Assembly (NCBI RefSeq): GCF_900167135.1
Contig: NZ_FUWZ01000001.1
Span: 1,970,336-2,034,335, forward strand
Direction: 5' to 3'
Origin: Chitinophaga eiseniae
Lineage (GTDB): Bacteria > Bacteroidota > Bacteroidia > Chitinophagales > Chitinophagaceae
DNA: 64,000 nt
Every line of letters starts with the position of its first letter. Positions within the stretch are counted from its first letter, which is position 1. Positions 1-9,179 of this stretch are shown here, in pieces. The position numbers and the translations under genes are program-made. The notes beneath the pieces are model-generated. The model was not told where the DNA came from, did no database searches, and worked only from the letters and a program-made list of their open reading frames with translations.

Positions 1-324
1 GCCAAAGCGCAACTCGCAGAACTGCAGGCCAACGAAGCCCAGCTGACAGACGCCATCCATCTCGATGTGGTGCAGTCTTACGAAAACTACCTCCTGAGCA
101 GGAAAAAAATGGACACTTATATCAAAGCCATAGAACAGTCAGAAGAGAACTACCGCATCACGAAGAACAAGCACGATAACAATCTCGCTACCACCACCGA
201 CCTGCTGGATGCGGACGTGGCCAACCTCCAGTCCCATCTGAACTACACCTTCGCAAGGGCAGACGCACTGGTGGCCTACAACAAATTGTTACAGGCAGCG
301 GGTATACTCGACAACAACAAATAA
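1..324 (+). CDS. TolC-family outer membrane efflux protein (C-terminal fragment)
   Basis: The reading frame is open from base 1 and ends with TAA at 324, so only the last 107 residues are present and the start lies upstream of the window. The visible part is an alpha-helical hairpin with the features of the second TolC repeat: a coiled stretch with YRITKNKHDNNLATTTDLLDAD, a motif of the type seen in outer membrane efflux proteins, then a helix ending in LLQAAGIL. It would form the outer membrane channel of a tripartite pump. The membrane fusion gene starts 25 bp downstream and the inner membrane pump follows, which supports that role. Confidence 0.85.
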   Translation, partial: AKAQLAELQANEAQLTDAIHLDVVQSYENYLLSRKKMDTYIKAIEQSEENYRITKNKHDNNLATTTDLLDADVANLQSHLNYTFARADALVAYNKLLQAAGILDNNK

Positions 325-349
325 CAACAAACCAATAAACTACAAAGCT

Positions 350-1477
350 GTGGAAACGCAAACAAAAGCTACTAATAATACATCTACCATGCAGGAAACA
401 TCCGCGCCTAAAAAGCGCAGCAAAGGGTTCGTGATCGTACTGGCCGCTCTGGTACTGGGTGGCGGCGCGTTCGGTATCTCTAAATACATCCATAGTCTGC
501 ACCATGAAGAAACAGACAACGCGCAGATCGACGCTAATGTAAGCCCTGTCATTCCGAGAGTATCAGGTTTCGTGAAAGAAGTAAGAGTAAAAGATAACCA
601 ACACGTGAAAAAAGGAGATACCCTCGTGGTCCTCGACGACCGTGACCTGGCTATCAGGGTACAACAGGCTGAAAACGCCCTCAGCACCGCCAAAGCTAAC
701 CTCGGCGCCGCCGAAGCTACCACCAGCGCTGCGGAAACAGGCATCAGCACCGCACAGGCAAACGTAAGCACCATCGACGCCCAGATAGAAGCCGCTAAGG
801 TAAACATCTGGAGAGCTAACCAGGACTATGAACGTTATGCTAACCTGATCAAAGATCACTCCATCACCCAGCAACAATACGAACAGGCACTGGCTGCCAA
901 ACAAACAGCCGAACGCCAGCTCGACGTACTGGTAAGACAGAAAGCCGCGGCTACCCGCCAGACTTCTGTAGTGGCCTCCCAGAGCAGCGCTACCGCTAAA
1001 CAGATCAACCTGGCCAACGCTGCCATCAAACAACGTGAAACCGATGTGGAAGATGCTAAACTGAACCAGTCCTATACCGTGATCACCGCTCCGGAAGATG
1101 GCGTGCTGTCAAAAATCTATGTGCAGCCCGGTCAATATATCACCGCCGGCCAGTCTCTCTTCAGCGTGGTAATGGACACAGCCCCTTGGGTGGTGGCTAA
1201 CTTTAAGGAAACACAGCTGGAAAAAATGAAGCTCGGCCAGAAAGTGACCGTTCATATCGACGCTTTCCCCGGTACACCACTGGAAGCCAAACTGACTTCC
1301 TTCTCACCGGCCACCGGCGCTAAATTTGCCCTGCTGCCCCCGGACAACGCTTCCGGTAACTTCGTAAAAGTAGTACAACGTCTCCCTGTGAAGATCGAAT
1401 TCGACGACCCGTCCAACGAACTGATCAAAAGGTTGCGCCCGGGCATGAACGTGCTGGTAGACGTGCATCTCAACTAA
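350..1477 (+). CDS. HlyD/EmrA-type membrane fusion protein
   Basis: This is the periplasmic adaptor that would join the inner membrane transporter to the TolC-type channel. A cytoplasmic tail of about 25 residues is followed by one membrane helix (about 26-45), then the EmrA-like segment HHEETDNAQIDANVSPVIPRV, a lipoyl-like half motif, a long coiled coil (about 105-235) rich in Ala and Gln, the second lipoyl half (VITAPEDGVL) and a beta-barrel domain ending near residue 375. The start at 350 is GTG; an in-frame ATG at 389 would remove 13 residues and is a real alternative. The gene lies between the TolC fragment and the 14-TM transporter, in one orientation. Confidence 0.9.
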   Translation: METQTKATNNTSTMQETSAPKKRSKGFVIVLAALVLGGGAFGISKYIHSLHHEETDNAQIDANVSPVIPRVSGFVKEVRVKDNQHVKKGDTLVVLDDRDLAIRVQQAENALSTAKANLGAAEATTSAAETGISTAQANVSTIDAQIEAAKVNIWRANQDYERYANLIKDHSITQQQYEQALAAKQTAERQLDVLVRQKAAATRQTSVVASQSSATAKQINLANAAIKQRETDVEDAKLNQSYTVITAPEDGVLSKIYVQPGQYITAGQSLFSVVMDTAPWVVANFKETQLEKMKLGQKVTVHIDAFPGTPLEAKLTSFSPATGAKFALLPPDNASGNFVKVVQRLPVKIEFDDPSNELIKRLRPGMNVLVDVHLN

Positions 1478-1638
1478 TCATACATGAATGCATCCTGACC
1501 AGGGGTTAATAGTTAAACCGGTATACATTATTCATTAGGCGGAAACCATTAGCTTCATCACAAGACCTCAAGACAGGAAACCACCGGCTTGATTATTAAT
1601 TCCTGGTCACCCTGCATTCATTCTAAATAAATCGCTGC

Positions 1639-3216
1639 ATGCAACAAGAATCATTGGTAGAATACGGCTCACGCAGGGTGATCATCACGATCACCGCTAT
1701 CTTCTGCGCACTGCTGGAAATCGTGGATACCACTATCGTGAATGTGACACTGAACGACATGCGCGGTAACATGGGGGCCACACTCAGTGAGATCGGTTGG
1801 GTCATCACCGCTTACGCTATCGGTAACGTAATCGTTGTACCGATGACCAGCTGGTTGTCCCAACAGTTCGGCCGCCGTAACTACTTCGCTGCCTCTATCA
1901 TCATATTCACCATTTCCTCCTTCCTCTGCGGTAACGCAACGGCCATGTGGGAGCTGATACTCTTCCGCTTCATACAGGGTATCGGAGGCGGTGCACTGCT
2001 GGTAACGTCACAAACCATTATTACGGAAAGCTATCCTCCGGAAAAAAGAGGTGTTGCCCAGGCCATCTACGGCCTCGGCGTGATCATCGGCCCTACACTG
2101 GGCCCTCCGTTGGGTGGTTATATCACCGATAACTATTCCTGGCCTTACATCTTCTACATCAACATCCCTATCGGCGTCATCGCTACCCTGCTGACACTGC
2201 AGTTCGTACGCAGCCCGAAATATGCTGAGAAGAAGGCCATTAATGAAATCGACTTCCTGGGTATTATCCTGCTCGCCATCACCGTAGGCTGTCTTCAGTT
2301 CGTACTGGAACGCGGCCAGGAGGATGACTGGTTCAACGACCCCACCATCACACTGTTTACAGTGATGAGCGCACTGGGACTGTTCTTCTTCATCTGGCGC
2401 GAGCTGACGTACAAGAACCCTATTGTGGAACTACGGGTGTTGAAAAACGGCAACCTGCGGGTGGGAACGATACTCTCTTTTATACTGGGCTTCGGTCTCT
2501 ATGGCTCTACGTTCATCATTCCGCTGTACACGCAAAGTACACTGGGATGGACCGCCACCCAGTCCGGTATGCTGATGATACCCGCCGCTCTCACTACCGC
2601 ATTCATGATGCCGATCATCGGTAAACTGCTGGAAAAAGGCGTGCCGCAACAGTACCTGGTGGCATTGGGCATGTTATTGTTCTTTGTCTATAGCCTGTGG
2701 GGATATATGATCATCACACCTGCCGATACCGGCTCTGATGCGTTCTTCTGGATGCTGATCGTCCGCGGGGTAGGCATGGGGCTGCTCTTTATCCCGATCA
2801 CCACGCTGGCGCTGTCATCACTCAAAGGACAGCAGATTGGCCAGGGTGCGGCCTTCACCGGTATGATGCGCCAGCTCGGCGGCTCTTTCGGTGTGGCGCT
2901 GATCACCACCTTTATGGCCCGTCAGAACATGGTACACCGTAACGACCTGGTGTCTAAACTGGATACCAACGATCCGGATGTTATCAACCGCGTCAACAGC
3001 CTCGCACACGGCTTCGCCGCCAAAGGCATGGACGCCGGCACCGCCGTCAGAAGCGGATACAAGGTACTGGACTACAGCATTACCAAACAGGCAGCTGTAA
3101 TGTCTTATATGGACGTGTTCCTGTACCTCGGACTCATGTTCCTCATCTGTATCCCGTTTGTACTGATGGTAAAAGCTAAGAAAGCTGCAAAACTGGACCC
3201 GTCAGCGATGCACTAA
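1639..3216 (+). CDS. DHA2-family (EmrB/QacA) drug:H+ antiporter
   Basis: A 525-residue major facilitator protein of the 14-helix DHA2 family. It would export hydrophobic drugs or metabolites through the adaptor and channel encoded just upstream. Early in the protein it shows the DHA2 signature LDTTIVNVAL-like segment (VDTTIVNVTLNDM), then a loop motif with GRR, and motif C-like RFIQGIGGGALL and GLGVIIGPTLGPPLGG. Many hydrophobic segments follow, and the tail is short and basic. Length fits EmrB (about 510 residues). The gap from the adaptor gene is 161 bp, in which I see no terminator. The substrate cannot be read from the sequence. Confidence 0.92.
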   Translation: MQQESLVEYGSRRVIITITAIFCALLEIVDTTIVNVTLNDMRGNMGATLSEIGWVITAYAIGNVIVVPMTSWLSQQFGRRNYFAASIIIFTISSFLCGNATAMWELILFRFIQGIGGGALLVTSQTIITESYPPEKRGVAQAIYGLGVIIGPTLGPPLGGYITDNYSWPYIFYINIPIGVIATLLTLQFVRSPKYAEKKAINEIDFLGIILLAITVGCLQFVLERGQEDDWFNDPTITLFTVMSALGLFFFIWRELTYKNPIVELRVLKNGNLRVGTILSFILGFGLYGSTFIIPLYTQSTLGWTATQSGMLMIPAALTTAFMMPIIGKLLEKGVPQQYLVALGMLLFFVYSLWGYMIITPADTGSDAFFWMLIVRGVGMGLLFIPITTLALSSLKGQQIGQGAAFTGMMRQLGGSFGVALITTFMARQNMVHRNDLVSKLDTNDPDVINRVNSLAHGFAAKGMDAGTAVRSGYKVLDYSITKQAAVMSYMDVFLYLGLMFLICIPFVLMVKAKKAAKLDPSAMH

Positions 3217-3283
3217 CGGTCTTGTTTTTCGACATAAAATTATTGTTGCAATAACAGTGTAACAGTTGTAGGTTTAGGTAAAT

Positions 3284-3316
3284 AAGCCCCGATATTCATC
3301 GGGGCTTTATCTTTTT
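3284..3316 (+). terminator. Intrinsic terminator after the efflux operon
   Basis: A perfect 10-bp stem (aagccccgat with atcggggctt, loop attc) is followed by TTAT and a run of five T. It sits 68 bp after the transporter stop and before the convergent amidohydrolase gene. The reverse strand has only a weak T run, so it mainly serves the plus strand. Confidence 0.85.
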
Positions 3317-3334
3317 ACAACGTTAACGGTTATA

Positions 3335-4666
3335 TTAAAATACGATATTACCCTGATGGATCAGGGACTTAACAGGGGAGATGCGGGACACCGCTTCGGC
3401 TGAACAGCTGGCTTCCACCAGTACCATATCTGCTGGGTCATCGGGTTCAGGCCATTGCCGCCTGCCCTTGTCATCCAGCGGGAGAATATTGTGGGTGGCT
3501 ATTTTCAGCGCCCTCGATAAATCAAACTCCGTGCGGTAACCATACAACTGCGCCATCAGGTTAGCCTTCTGCAGGATACTGCCGGAACCAAAAGTACTCC
3601 AGTGATCAATGATACAGTCATTGCCCGCCTGCACGTCCACGCCGTATTTGAACAGCGTCGGAATCGGCATAATGGTGCTGCCGAAAGGAATGGTGGTCAT
3701 GATGCCGATACGTGCCTGCCCCAGTTTTTCCGCGATCTCCTGTAGTTTTCCGCTCTCCAGCTTAGCCAGCGCAAAACTGTGACTTACATACGTCCTGCCT
3801 TTCAATACCGGGTTCTCATTTACTTTGCTGATAAGATATTCGATGGTCTTTACGCCGGATTCACCCGCTTCATGCAGGTGGATATCGATGCCTTTGTGGT
3901 GATCCAGCGCCAGTTGCACCACGAAGTCCATCGGTTTTTCAATACTGCCGTCAATCGTATATGGGTCCAGGCCGCCGATGAAATCAATATCCATTTTGGC
4001 GGCTTCTTTCATCAGTTCAGCAGAAGGGGTGTAATACAGGCCATGCTGCGGAAATGCCACCAGCTCGGCTGAGAAACCGCTCTTTTTATTTTCCAGCGCT
4101 TTCTCCAGGTTTTTCAGCGAGTTTAAACCGGAGGTAGGCTCTATGTTGACATGACTCCTGGCAAAGCTGGTGCCTTTGGACTGCAGCAGCGCTATCAGCT
4201 GCTCCGTGCGGGCGGTGGATGTCTTCAGCAGTTCCGGTATCACCTGTTGCTCAAAAGCGATCATGTCTTTTACGGACCTGTTCTTTTTCAGGTGCGCTTT
4301 CCACGGAAGGCCATAAAATGTTTTATCGAGGTGGATATGCATGTCCCGGAAAGCGGGCAGCAGCAGCCATCCTTTGGCATCTACCGCGTTGGCGCCGGGT
4401 TGGTTGGGCAGTACGGATTTTATTTTACCATTGTTGATCTCCAGGGTAAAAAGATCTGTGGTAGTGCCGGTCACTTCTCCTGCTTCATACTGAAAGCCTG
4501 TTTCCAGCCGTACATTTTTTAAAGTGAAACTTTTGCCGGCAGGGGTAGCCACCCCGGCTTCAGCAGTGGAGGCGCCGGCGGCGCTACCGGTCAGGAGGCT
4601 GCCGCCGGCTGCCAGCAATACGGATGAACTTTTAAGGAAGTCTTTGCGGGAAATAGAAGAAGCCAT
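3335..4666 (-). CDS. CodA-like amidohydrolase with Tat-type leader
   Basis: A 443-residue metal-dependent amidohydrolase related to cytosine deaminase. The metal and catalytic positions known from CodA can be matched: H110 and H112 in HIHLDK, H263 and E266 in HLHEAGESG, H296 in SHSFAL, and D350 in GNDCIID. The N terminus reads SRKDFLK followed by a hydrophobic, Gly/Ala-rich stretch, which looks like a Tat leader in which the second Arg is Lys, so an exported enzyme is likely. The substrate is unknown; the family covers deaminases and other C-N hydrolases. The AraC regulator lies directly upstream on the same strand (gap of about 80 bp), and a -7 box is seen in that gap. Confidence 0.85.
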   Translation of the reverse strand: MASSISRKDFLKSSSVLLAAGGSLLTGSAAGASTAEAGVATPAGKSFTLKNVRLETGFQYEAGEVTGTTTDLFTLEINNGKIKSVLPNQPGANAVDAKGWLLLPAFRDMHIHLDKTFYGLPWKAHLKKNRSVKDMIAFEQQVIPELLKTSTARTEQLIALLQSKGTSFARSHVNIEPTSGLNSLKNLEKALENKKSGFSAELVAFPQHGLYYTPSAELMKEAAKMDIDFIGGLDPYTIDGSIEKPMDFVVQLALDHHKGIDIHLHEAGESGVKTIEYLISKVNENPVLKGRTYVSHSFALAKLESGKLQEIAEKLGQARIGIMTTIPFGSTIMPIPTLFKYGVDVQAGNDCIIDHWSTFGSGSILQKANLMAQLYGYRTEFDLSRALKIATHNILPLDDKGRRQWPEPDDPADMVLVEASCSAEAVSRISPVKSLIHQGNIVF

Positions 4667-4686
4667 ATGATATGATTCGTTTTATA

Positions 4687-4694
4687 CAAAAATA
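4687..4694 (-). promoter_or_regulatory. Bacteroidota -7 box for the amidohydrolase
   Basis: On the minus strand this reads TATTTTTG, a match to TAnnTTTG. It would place the transcript start about 14 bases before the ATG at 4666. I did not find a convincing -33 element at the usual distance. Confidence 0.45.
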
Positions 4695-4745
4695 AAACGC
4701 CGGGGGACGGTAATGATGGATAAATTATGCCAGAACTTGTAAATT

Positions 4746-5594
4746 TTATAACTGTTCCCTGAATAGCCGGGGTGAAATGCCTGTCTGGCTTTTAAAGAAA
4801 TTAGAGAAATAGGAGAGGTCATTAAACCCAAGGTCAAAAGCGATCTCCTTGATCGATTTACCGGATGCCTGTAACTGGCGTTTGGCCTCGAGGACTACCC
4901 GGTGCTGTATGAGAAACATGGCCGGAATGTGAAGATGCCGTTTACAGAGGATGTTGAGATAATTGGGGGAGATGTTGAGCTGACTGGCATAGAATGCCAC
5001 CGACTTTTGATTTTTATAATGAAGATCGATCAGGGCATGATACTGCTGCAGTGCTGGCCTGGCCTTGTATACCAGCAGATCGTCGAAGCGGCTTTCGGCC
5101 TCCCGGATGATCAGCTGGGCAATGAGCCGGCTGCGCAGGTGAACGATTTCCCATGAAACGGGCGTCTGTGCCAGCTCCTGCTGAATTGACCGGAACTCGT
5201 AAAGTAACTTTCGGAAGCTTTCTTCCGCAAGATCGATCACCGGATGATGCTGATACAAGGCAAACGGAAACTGCAGCGCGTCGGAGAAGGTTTCAAAAAA
5301 CGGACGGGTGATCATCAGCTGGTAGGCTACCATCTGCCGGTTAAATTCCCATTTATGCACCTGGCCGGGAAACAGGAGATGTATCTGGTACGGCGCTACC
5401 GGATAGTCAATGAAGTCAATAGCGTGGATGCCGTTTCCGCTTTCCACCAGCAGAAAAACAAAGAAGTCGTGTTTGTGCGGTTTCTCAATACGCCGCTCGC
5501 CACGAATCTCATGGTACAGGAAATTACTGGCATCCTGCTGGTCGCCCTGGAATGCGCTGATCCCCAATACCGGAAACTGCTCTTCGCCCTTCAT
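4746..5594 (-). CDS. AraC-family transcriptional regulator
   Basis: A regulator of about 282 residues with an N-terminal cupin-like sensing domain (motifs KPHKHDFFVFLLVESG and LLFPGQVHKWEF) and a C-terminal double helix-turn-helix (HISPNYLNILCKR-like first helix; IKEIAFDLGFNDLSYFSNFFK, then the GISPRLFR tail typical of AraC). The frame stays open to a TTG at 5609, but the ATG at 5594 gives the natural MKGEEQFPVLG start. It lies directly upstream of the amidohydrolase on the same strand and probably controls it; that link is inferred from position. The ligand is unknown. Confidence 0.9.
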   Translation of the reverse strand: MKGEEQFPVLGISAFQGDQQDASNFLYHEIRGERRIEKPHKHDFFVFLLVESGNGIHAIDFIDYPVAPYQIHLLFPGQVHKWEFNRQMVAYQLMITRPFFETFSDALQFPFALYQHHPVIDLAEESFRKLLYEFRSIQQELAQTPVSWEIVHLRSRLIAQLIIREAESRFDDLLVYKARPALQQYHALIDLHYKNQKSVAFYASQLNISPNYLNILCKRHLHIPAMFLIQHRVVLEAKRQLQASGKSIKEIAFDLGFNDLSYFSNFFKSQTGISPRLFREQL

Positions 5595-5726
5595 GAATGA
5601 AAAATACAAAAAATCCCGTTGCGTTCATCCGGCATCCGTATTCCTGCGTTCCGTATCTCCGGGCCACGGCATTGCAGTAGTATAAAGGTATCCAGTTAAA
5701 GCATTAACAATAAAACAGCGCGATTA

Positions 5727-5763
5727 CTCCATGTGCCCAGGGCTTTAGCCTGGGCACATGGAG
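5727..5763. repeat. Long perfect palindrome with GGGCTTTAG core
   Basis: A 15-bp stem (ctccatgtgcccagg with its exact complement) encloses the 7-base loop gctttag. It lies between the regulator and the 3' end of the TonB receptor gene, 8 bp from the receptor stop. No T run follows on the minus strand that would make it a classic terminator. The core resembles the palindrome at 54612-54632, which suggests a dispersed REP-like element. Confidence 0.6.
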
Positions 5764-5770
5764 TGTGGTC

Positions 5771-8632
5771 TCAAAATTTCATTGCAATTTTTGTAAAGAG
5801 ACGCGTGCCGTTAAAGCCCATCTGCACGGCATCCCAGGGACCGCCTGTTTCGCCGTCGTAGGCCGATAGTTTGGCGCCGGGCACGTAGCCCAAGTCCGGA
5901 TGTACATTAAAGATGTTATCTGCGCCCAGGAACCAGGTGAACCGGGGTGAAAAACGATAGCTGGCATAAACGTCGGTAACGGCTTTACCGTTGTAGTTGA
6001 ATTGTTCGGGTACGAGCGTACCGTCCTTGTCCAGCGCTACGAGGGGACTGATACCGGTGCCCGCCAGGTTGGGATCGCCGGGAAGGCCGGTGCCTTCTTT
6101 GGCAGGATCACCGGCAAAGCCGTAGCCCAGTAGTGTGATTTTACCGAAGTAGGTAACGCGGGCGCCTACACTGATTTTTCTGATACCGTATTCTATATTG
6201 AAGTTGAGTTTTACCGGTGGGGCAGAGGCCAGTACAAAATGTTGTTCTCTTTCACTGAAAAACTCGCCCCGATGGAGATAGCTGTCATTCAGCTTATCGG
6301 GCACATTGATCTTGTCAATGTTCATGTGTTGAACATTGCCGGTGAACAATATCCTGAAATGCTGGTCCTTCTTCAGCCATTTTTTATTGTAGTCGATCAC
6401 CAGGTCGAGGCCGTAGTTGGTGGTGTTGACAGCGTTGGCAAAGAATTGTGCATTATCAATATGCAGCGCTTTTAAGGCATCCTGGAATTCTTTGTCAAGG
6501 GTGGCATCGCTGGCATTGAACTGGCCGGAGAGCACGATACGGTCTTTTACTTTTACGAGATAGCCGTCGAGGGTGATGGTGAGCGTGGAAACAGGTTTCA
6601 GGGAGAAGCCGAGGCTGGCGTTAAGGGACTTTTCCTGCTTCAGGGCCGGGATACCGGCTGCCTGGGTGATGGGACTATTGTTGGGGGCTATTTTCACTTC
6701 CGTGATGCGGCCGCCCTGCACGTTGGTGAATTGTGAGCTGTAGTTGATCTGTTGCAGGGAGGGGGCGCGGTAACCGGTGCTGACAGAGCCCCGGATATTA
6801 AATTCGCGTGCTGCGTTGAAGCGTGCCGCCAGTTTGTAGTTGCTGGTAAATCCGAAGTCGTTGTAGTTTTCCAGTCTTACGGCGCCGCCCAGCAGGAACC
6901 GTGCTGTGATGTCCCATTCAGCGTCCACGAAAGCGGCAATATTGGAGCGGTCTGCTTTAACCACATCGGTAGGGCGATAGCCGGGAAAGCCCTGTGCGCC
7001 GGTGGCTTTGTTGAAAGTAGGGTCGTAATTGGTGTACGAAGCTTCTTCGCCGGCATATATGCGGTACTGTTCGTAGCGGTATTCTCCGCCGATGGCGAGG
7101 TTAAGATCGTGGTCCAGGTATTTGGAGAAGGTGAGGTTGGCCGTGTTCTGCAGGAACGAGAAACCGCCATCTTCAAAATGGGTGGGCGTGTTGCTGCCGA
7201 GGGAGGCATTGAATGTTTTATCACCGAAGAAACGGAAGGTATTTTTGCCGACAGTATTACTGAAGTCCCATTCCCAGTCGCTGTCGGTAGCGCCCTTTAC
7301 ACCGGTTGTAAGCGACAGGTCCTGTATGTGTGTTTGTATGTGTGGATTAAAAATAGTGTCGGCGGCGCCGCCTGGCGTGGGAATACTCTCCATGATGCCC
7401 GGATAGAATAGCAGGCTGCCGCCGGGGCCGGTAGGAAACCGGTCGGTATGGCCACTGGAAAGAGGATTGAAACCATGAAATGTTCTCGTATAGGCGTAAG
7501 CGTCAGATGCCTTATAATTATAGCCGCCAAAGGCATAAAAGGTGCTCTCGCCCTGGTCAAACGAAAGTTTAAGGTTGAACATGCCTCCGCCGGAGGTGAC
7601 GGAGCCGTCGCCATGGGCGCGGCGGCCGGTATTGATAGGCAGGCTGTTGGCATTATTGAGATTGGTGTCCAATACCTGGCGGAAGGTTTTGCCCTGCTTC
7701 AGAAAGTTACCTGAGATGGTAAAAGACCCGCCGTATTCATCGATGGGTATACCGTAGGTAATGCCCAGGGTGGCGGTATTGCCATCCAGTGCGTGACTGG
7801 TAGGGTACTGACGCAGGTCACGTTTGAACCAGGTGTTGTATGCAGGATCGTAGTAAGCAGCGTAGCCGGCATCGACGGTCAGTTGTTTGACTGTCGATGT
7901 TTTCAGGATGATGTTGATAACACCGGCTATCGCGTCTGACCCGTATTGCGCGGAGGCGCCATCCCGCAATATTTCCACCCGGTCAATAGCGGATGCGGGA
8001 ATGGCGTTGAGGTCGGTGCCGGAGTTACCGCGGCCGCGGGTACCGAATACGGACACAAAGGCTGTTTGGTGCCGTCGTCTCCCGTTGACGAGCACCAGCG
8101 TCTGGTCCGGTCCCAGTCCGCGCAGGGTGGCGAGGTCGATCTGGTCGGCGCCGTCGCTGCCACTTTGTTTGTTATAGTTGAAAGAGGGGGCGACGGCGTT
8201 GAGCAACGACGTTAGTTCCATTTTGGCGCTGGGCAGTCCGGCCTGATTTACACTGATCACATCTACAGGTACGGGCGTTTCCGTTTTGGCGCGGCCGCCG
8301 GTACGAGAACCAACTAACACTACCTGTGCCAGTTCGGTGGCGAAGGGTATCAGCTGGATGTTGATTTCCGTACGCCCGTTAACGTTAGTTCTAACTGTGT
8401 TAAAACCGATGGCGCTGAATTCAAGGCTTGCACCGGAGGGCGTATCCAGCCGGTAGATGCCGTCTTTGTTGGTAACGGTACCTTTGTTGGCAGACCTGAT
8501 CGTTACGGTGACGCCCTCCAGCGGACGACCGGTAACAGCATTGGTTACTTTGCCGGTAACAGGCAGATTTTGGCCGGAAGCATAGGTGCACAGCAGGATG
8601 CCGGTTAGAAGAAACAGGTTTCTGAGGGTCAT
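5771..8632 (-). CDS. TonB-dependent outer membrane receptor
   Basis: A 953-residue receptor. A signal peptide ending near YASGQ is followed by a carboxypeptidase-regulatory-like beta domain (VTGKVTNAVTGRPLEGVTVT, about 25-105), a plug (LGPDQTLVLVNGRRRHQ; VEILRDGASAQYGSDAIAGVINI, about 120-240) and a beta-barrel that ends in an aromatic residue (KIAMKF), as outer membrane barrels do. It would import a TonB-energised substrate; the substrate is not clear. There is no SusD partner, so it is not a SusC pair. It lies 52 bp downstream of the DUF962 gene on the same strand and may be read with it. The stop is followed at once by the palindrome at 5727-5763. Confidence 0.93.
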   Translation of the reverse strand: MTLRNLFLLTGILLCTYASGQNLPVTGKVTNAVTGRPLEGVTVTIRSANKGTVTNKDGIYRLDTPSGASLEFSAIGFNTVRTNVNGRTEINIQLIPFATELAQVVLVGSRTGGRAKTETPVPVDVISVNQAGLPSAKMELTSLLNAVAPSFNYNKQSGSDGADQIDLATLRGLGPDQTLVLVNGRRRHQTAFVSVFGTRGRGNSGTDLNAIPASAIDRVEILRDGASAQYGSDAIAGVINIILKTSTVKQLTVDAGYAAYYDPAYNTWFKRDLRQYPTSHALDGNTATLGITYGIPIDEYGGSFTISGNFLKQGKTFRQVLDTNLNNANSLPINTGRRAHGDGSVTSGGGMFNLKLSFDQGESTFYAFGGYNYKASDAYAYTRTFHGFNPLSSGHTDRFPTGPGGSLLFYPGIMESIPTPGGAADTIFNPHIQTHIQDLSLTTGVKGATDSDWEWDFSNTVGKNTFRFFGDKTFNASLGSNTPTHFEDGGFSFLQNTANLTFSKYLDHDLNLAIGGEYRYEQYRIYAGEEASYTNYDPTFNKATGAQGFPGYRPTDVVKADRSNIAAFVDAEWDITARFLLGGAVRLENYNDFGFTSNYKLAARFNAAREFNIRGSVSTGYRAPSLQQINYSSQFTNVQGGRITEVKIAPNNSPITQAAGIPALKQEKSLNASLGFSLKPVSTLTITLDGYLVKVKDRIVLSGQFNASDATLDKEFQDALKALHIDNAQFFANAVNTTNYGLDLVIDYNKKWLKKDQHFRILFTGNVQHMNIDKINVPDKLNDSYLHRGEFFSEREQHFVLASAPPVKLNFNIEYGIRKISVGARVTYFGKITLLGYGFAGDPAKEGTGLPGDPNLAGTGISPLVALDKDGTLVPEQFNYNGKAVTDVYASYRFSPRFTWFLGADNIFNVHPDLGYVPGAKLSAYDGETGGPWDAVQMGFNGTRLFTKIAMKF

Positions 8633-8684
8633 ATGAGGGGCTTTTCTTTAATTTAAGAAAAAAATCCCATATGGCCATTTTTTA

Positions 8685-9146
8685 TTATAGTTTGATGCCT
8701 GCCTTCCGGTAGATGAAGCTCATCAGCCATGCCGGACCGATCAGCAGAAACTGCAGGTCTTTAAAGAAGCTGGGCTTGGCGCCTTCGATCTTATGACCGA
8801 TAAATTGCCCGATCCAGGCCAGCACGAAGATGATAAGGGATACCAGCCATACCGGGGAACCGGTGGTAGCGATCAGCCGCCAGAACCACAAACAAACGAT
8901 GCCGATGACGGTCATACCCACTGCCAGCGAAGCGGACATCCGCGCATAATAAATAATGAGCAATACCAGCGCTATCTGCGCCGCAGTAATCACGATAGTG
9001 GTACCCGGCAGGGGGATACGGACCGTATATAAAAAGCCCACAATACTGAAGAATATAGCCGGAACACAAATCCAGTGAATGAGCTTGTTGGTCTCGTTGC
9101 GATGACTGGTGCCATAGTCATCCAGCCATTGTTGGATCGTTTTCAT
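8685..9146 (-). CDS. DUF962 / Mpo1-like membrane protein
   Basis: A 153-residue protein with four hydrophobic segments and the family signature at the N terminus: YGTSHRNETNKLIHWICVP, with the conserved His, Asn and His. In yeast the relative Mpo1 is an iron-dependent dioxygenase that shortens 2-hydroxy fatty acids by alpha-oxidation, and the conserved histidines are thought to bind iron; whether the bacterial protein does the same is inference. A second histidine motif, IGQFIGHKIEGAKPSF, is present near the C terminus as in the family. The gene is 33 bp downstream of the macroglobulin gene and 52 bp upstream of the TonB receptor. Confidence 0.85.
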   Translation of the reverse strand: MKTIQQWLDDYGTSHRNETNKLIHWICVPAIFFSIVGFLYTVRIPLPGTTIVITAAQIALVLLIIYYARMSASLAVGMTVIGIVCLWFWRLIATTGSPVWLVSLIIFVLAWIGQFIGHKIEGAKPSFFKDLQFLLIGPAWLMSFIYRKAGIKL

Positions 9147-9179
9147 GGTGGAAGCAATTTACGCTGTTACTAATATAAT

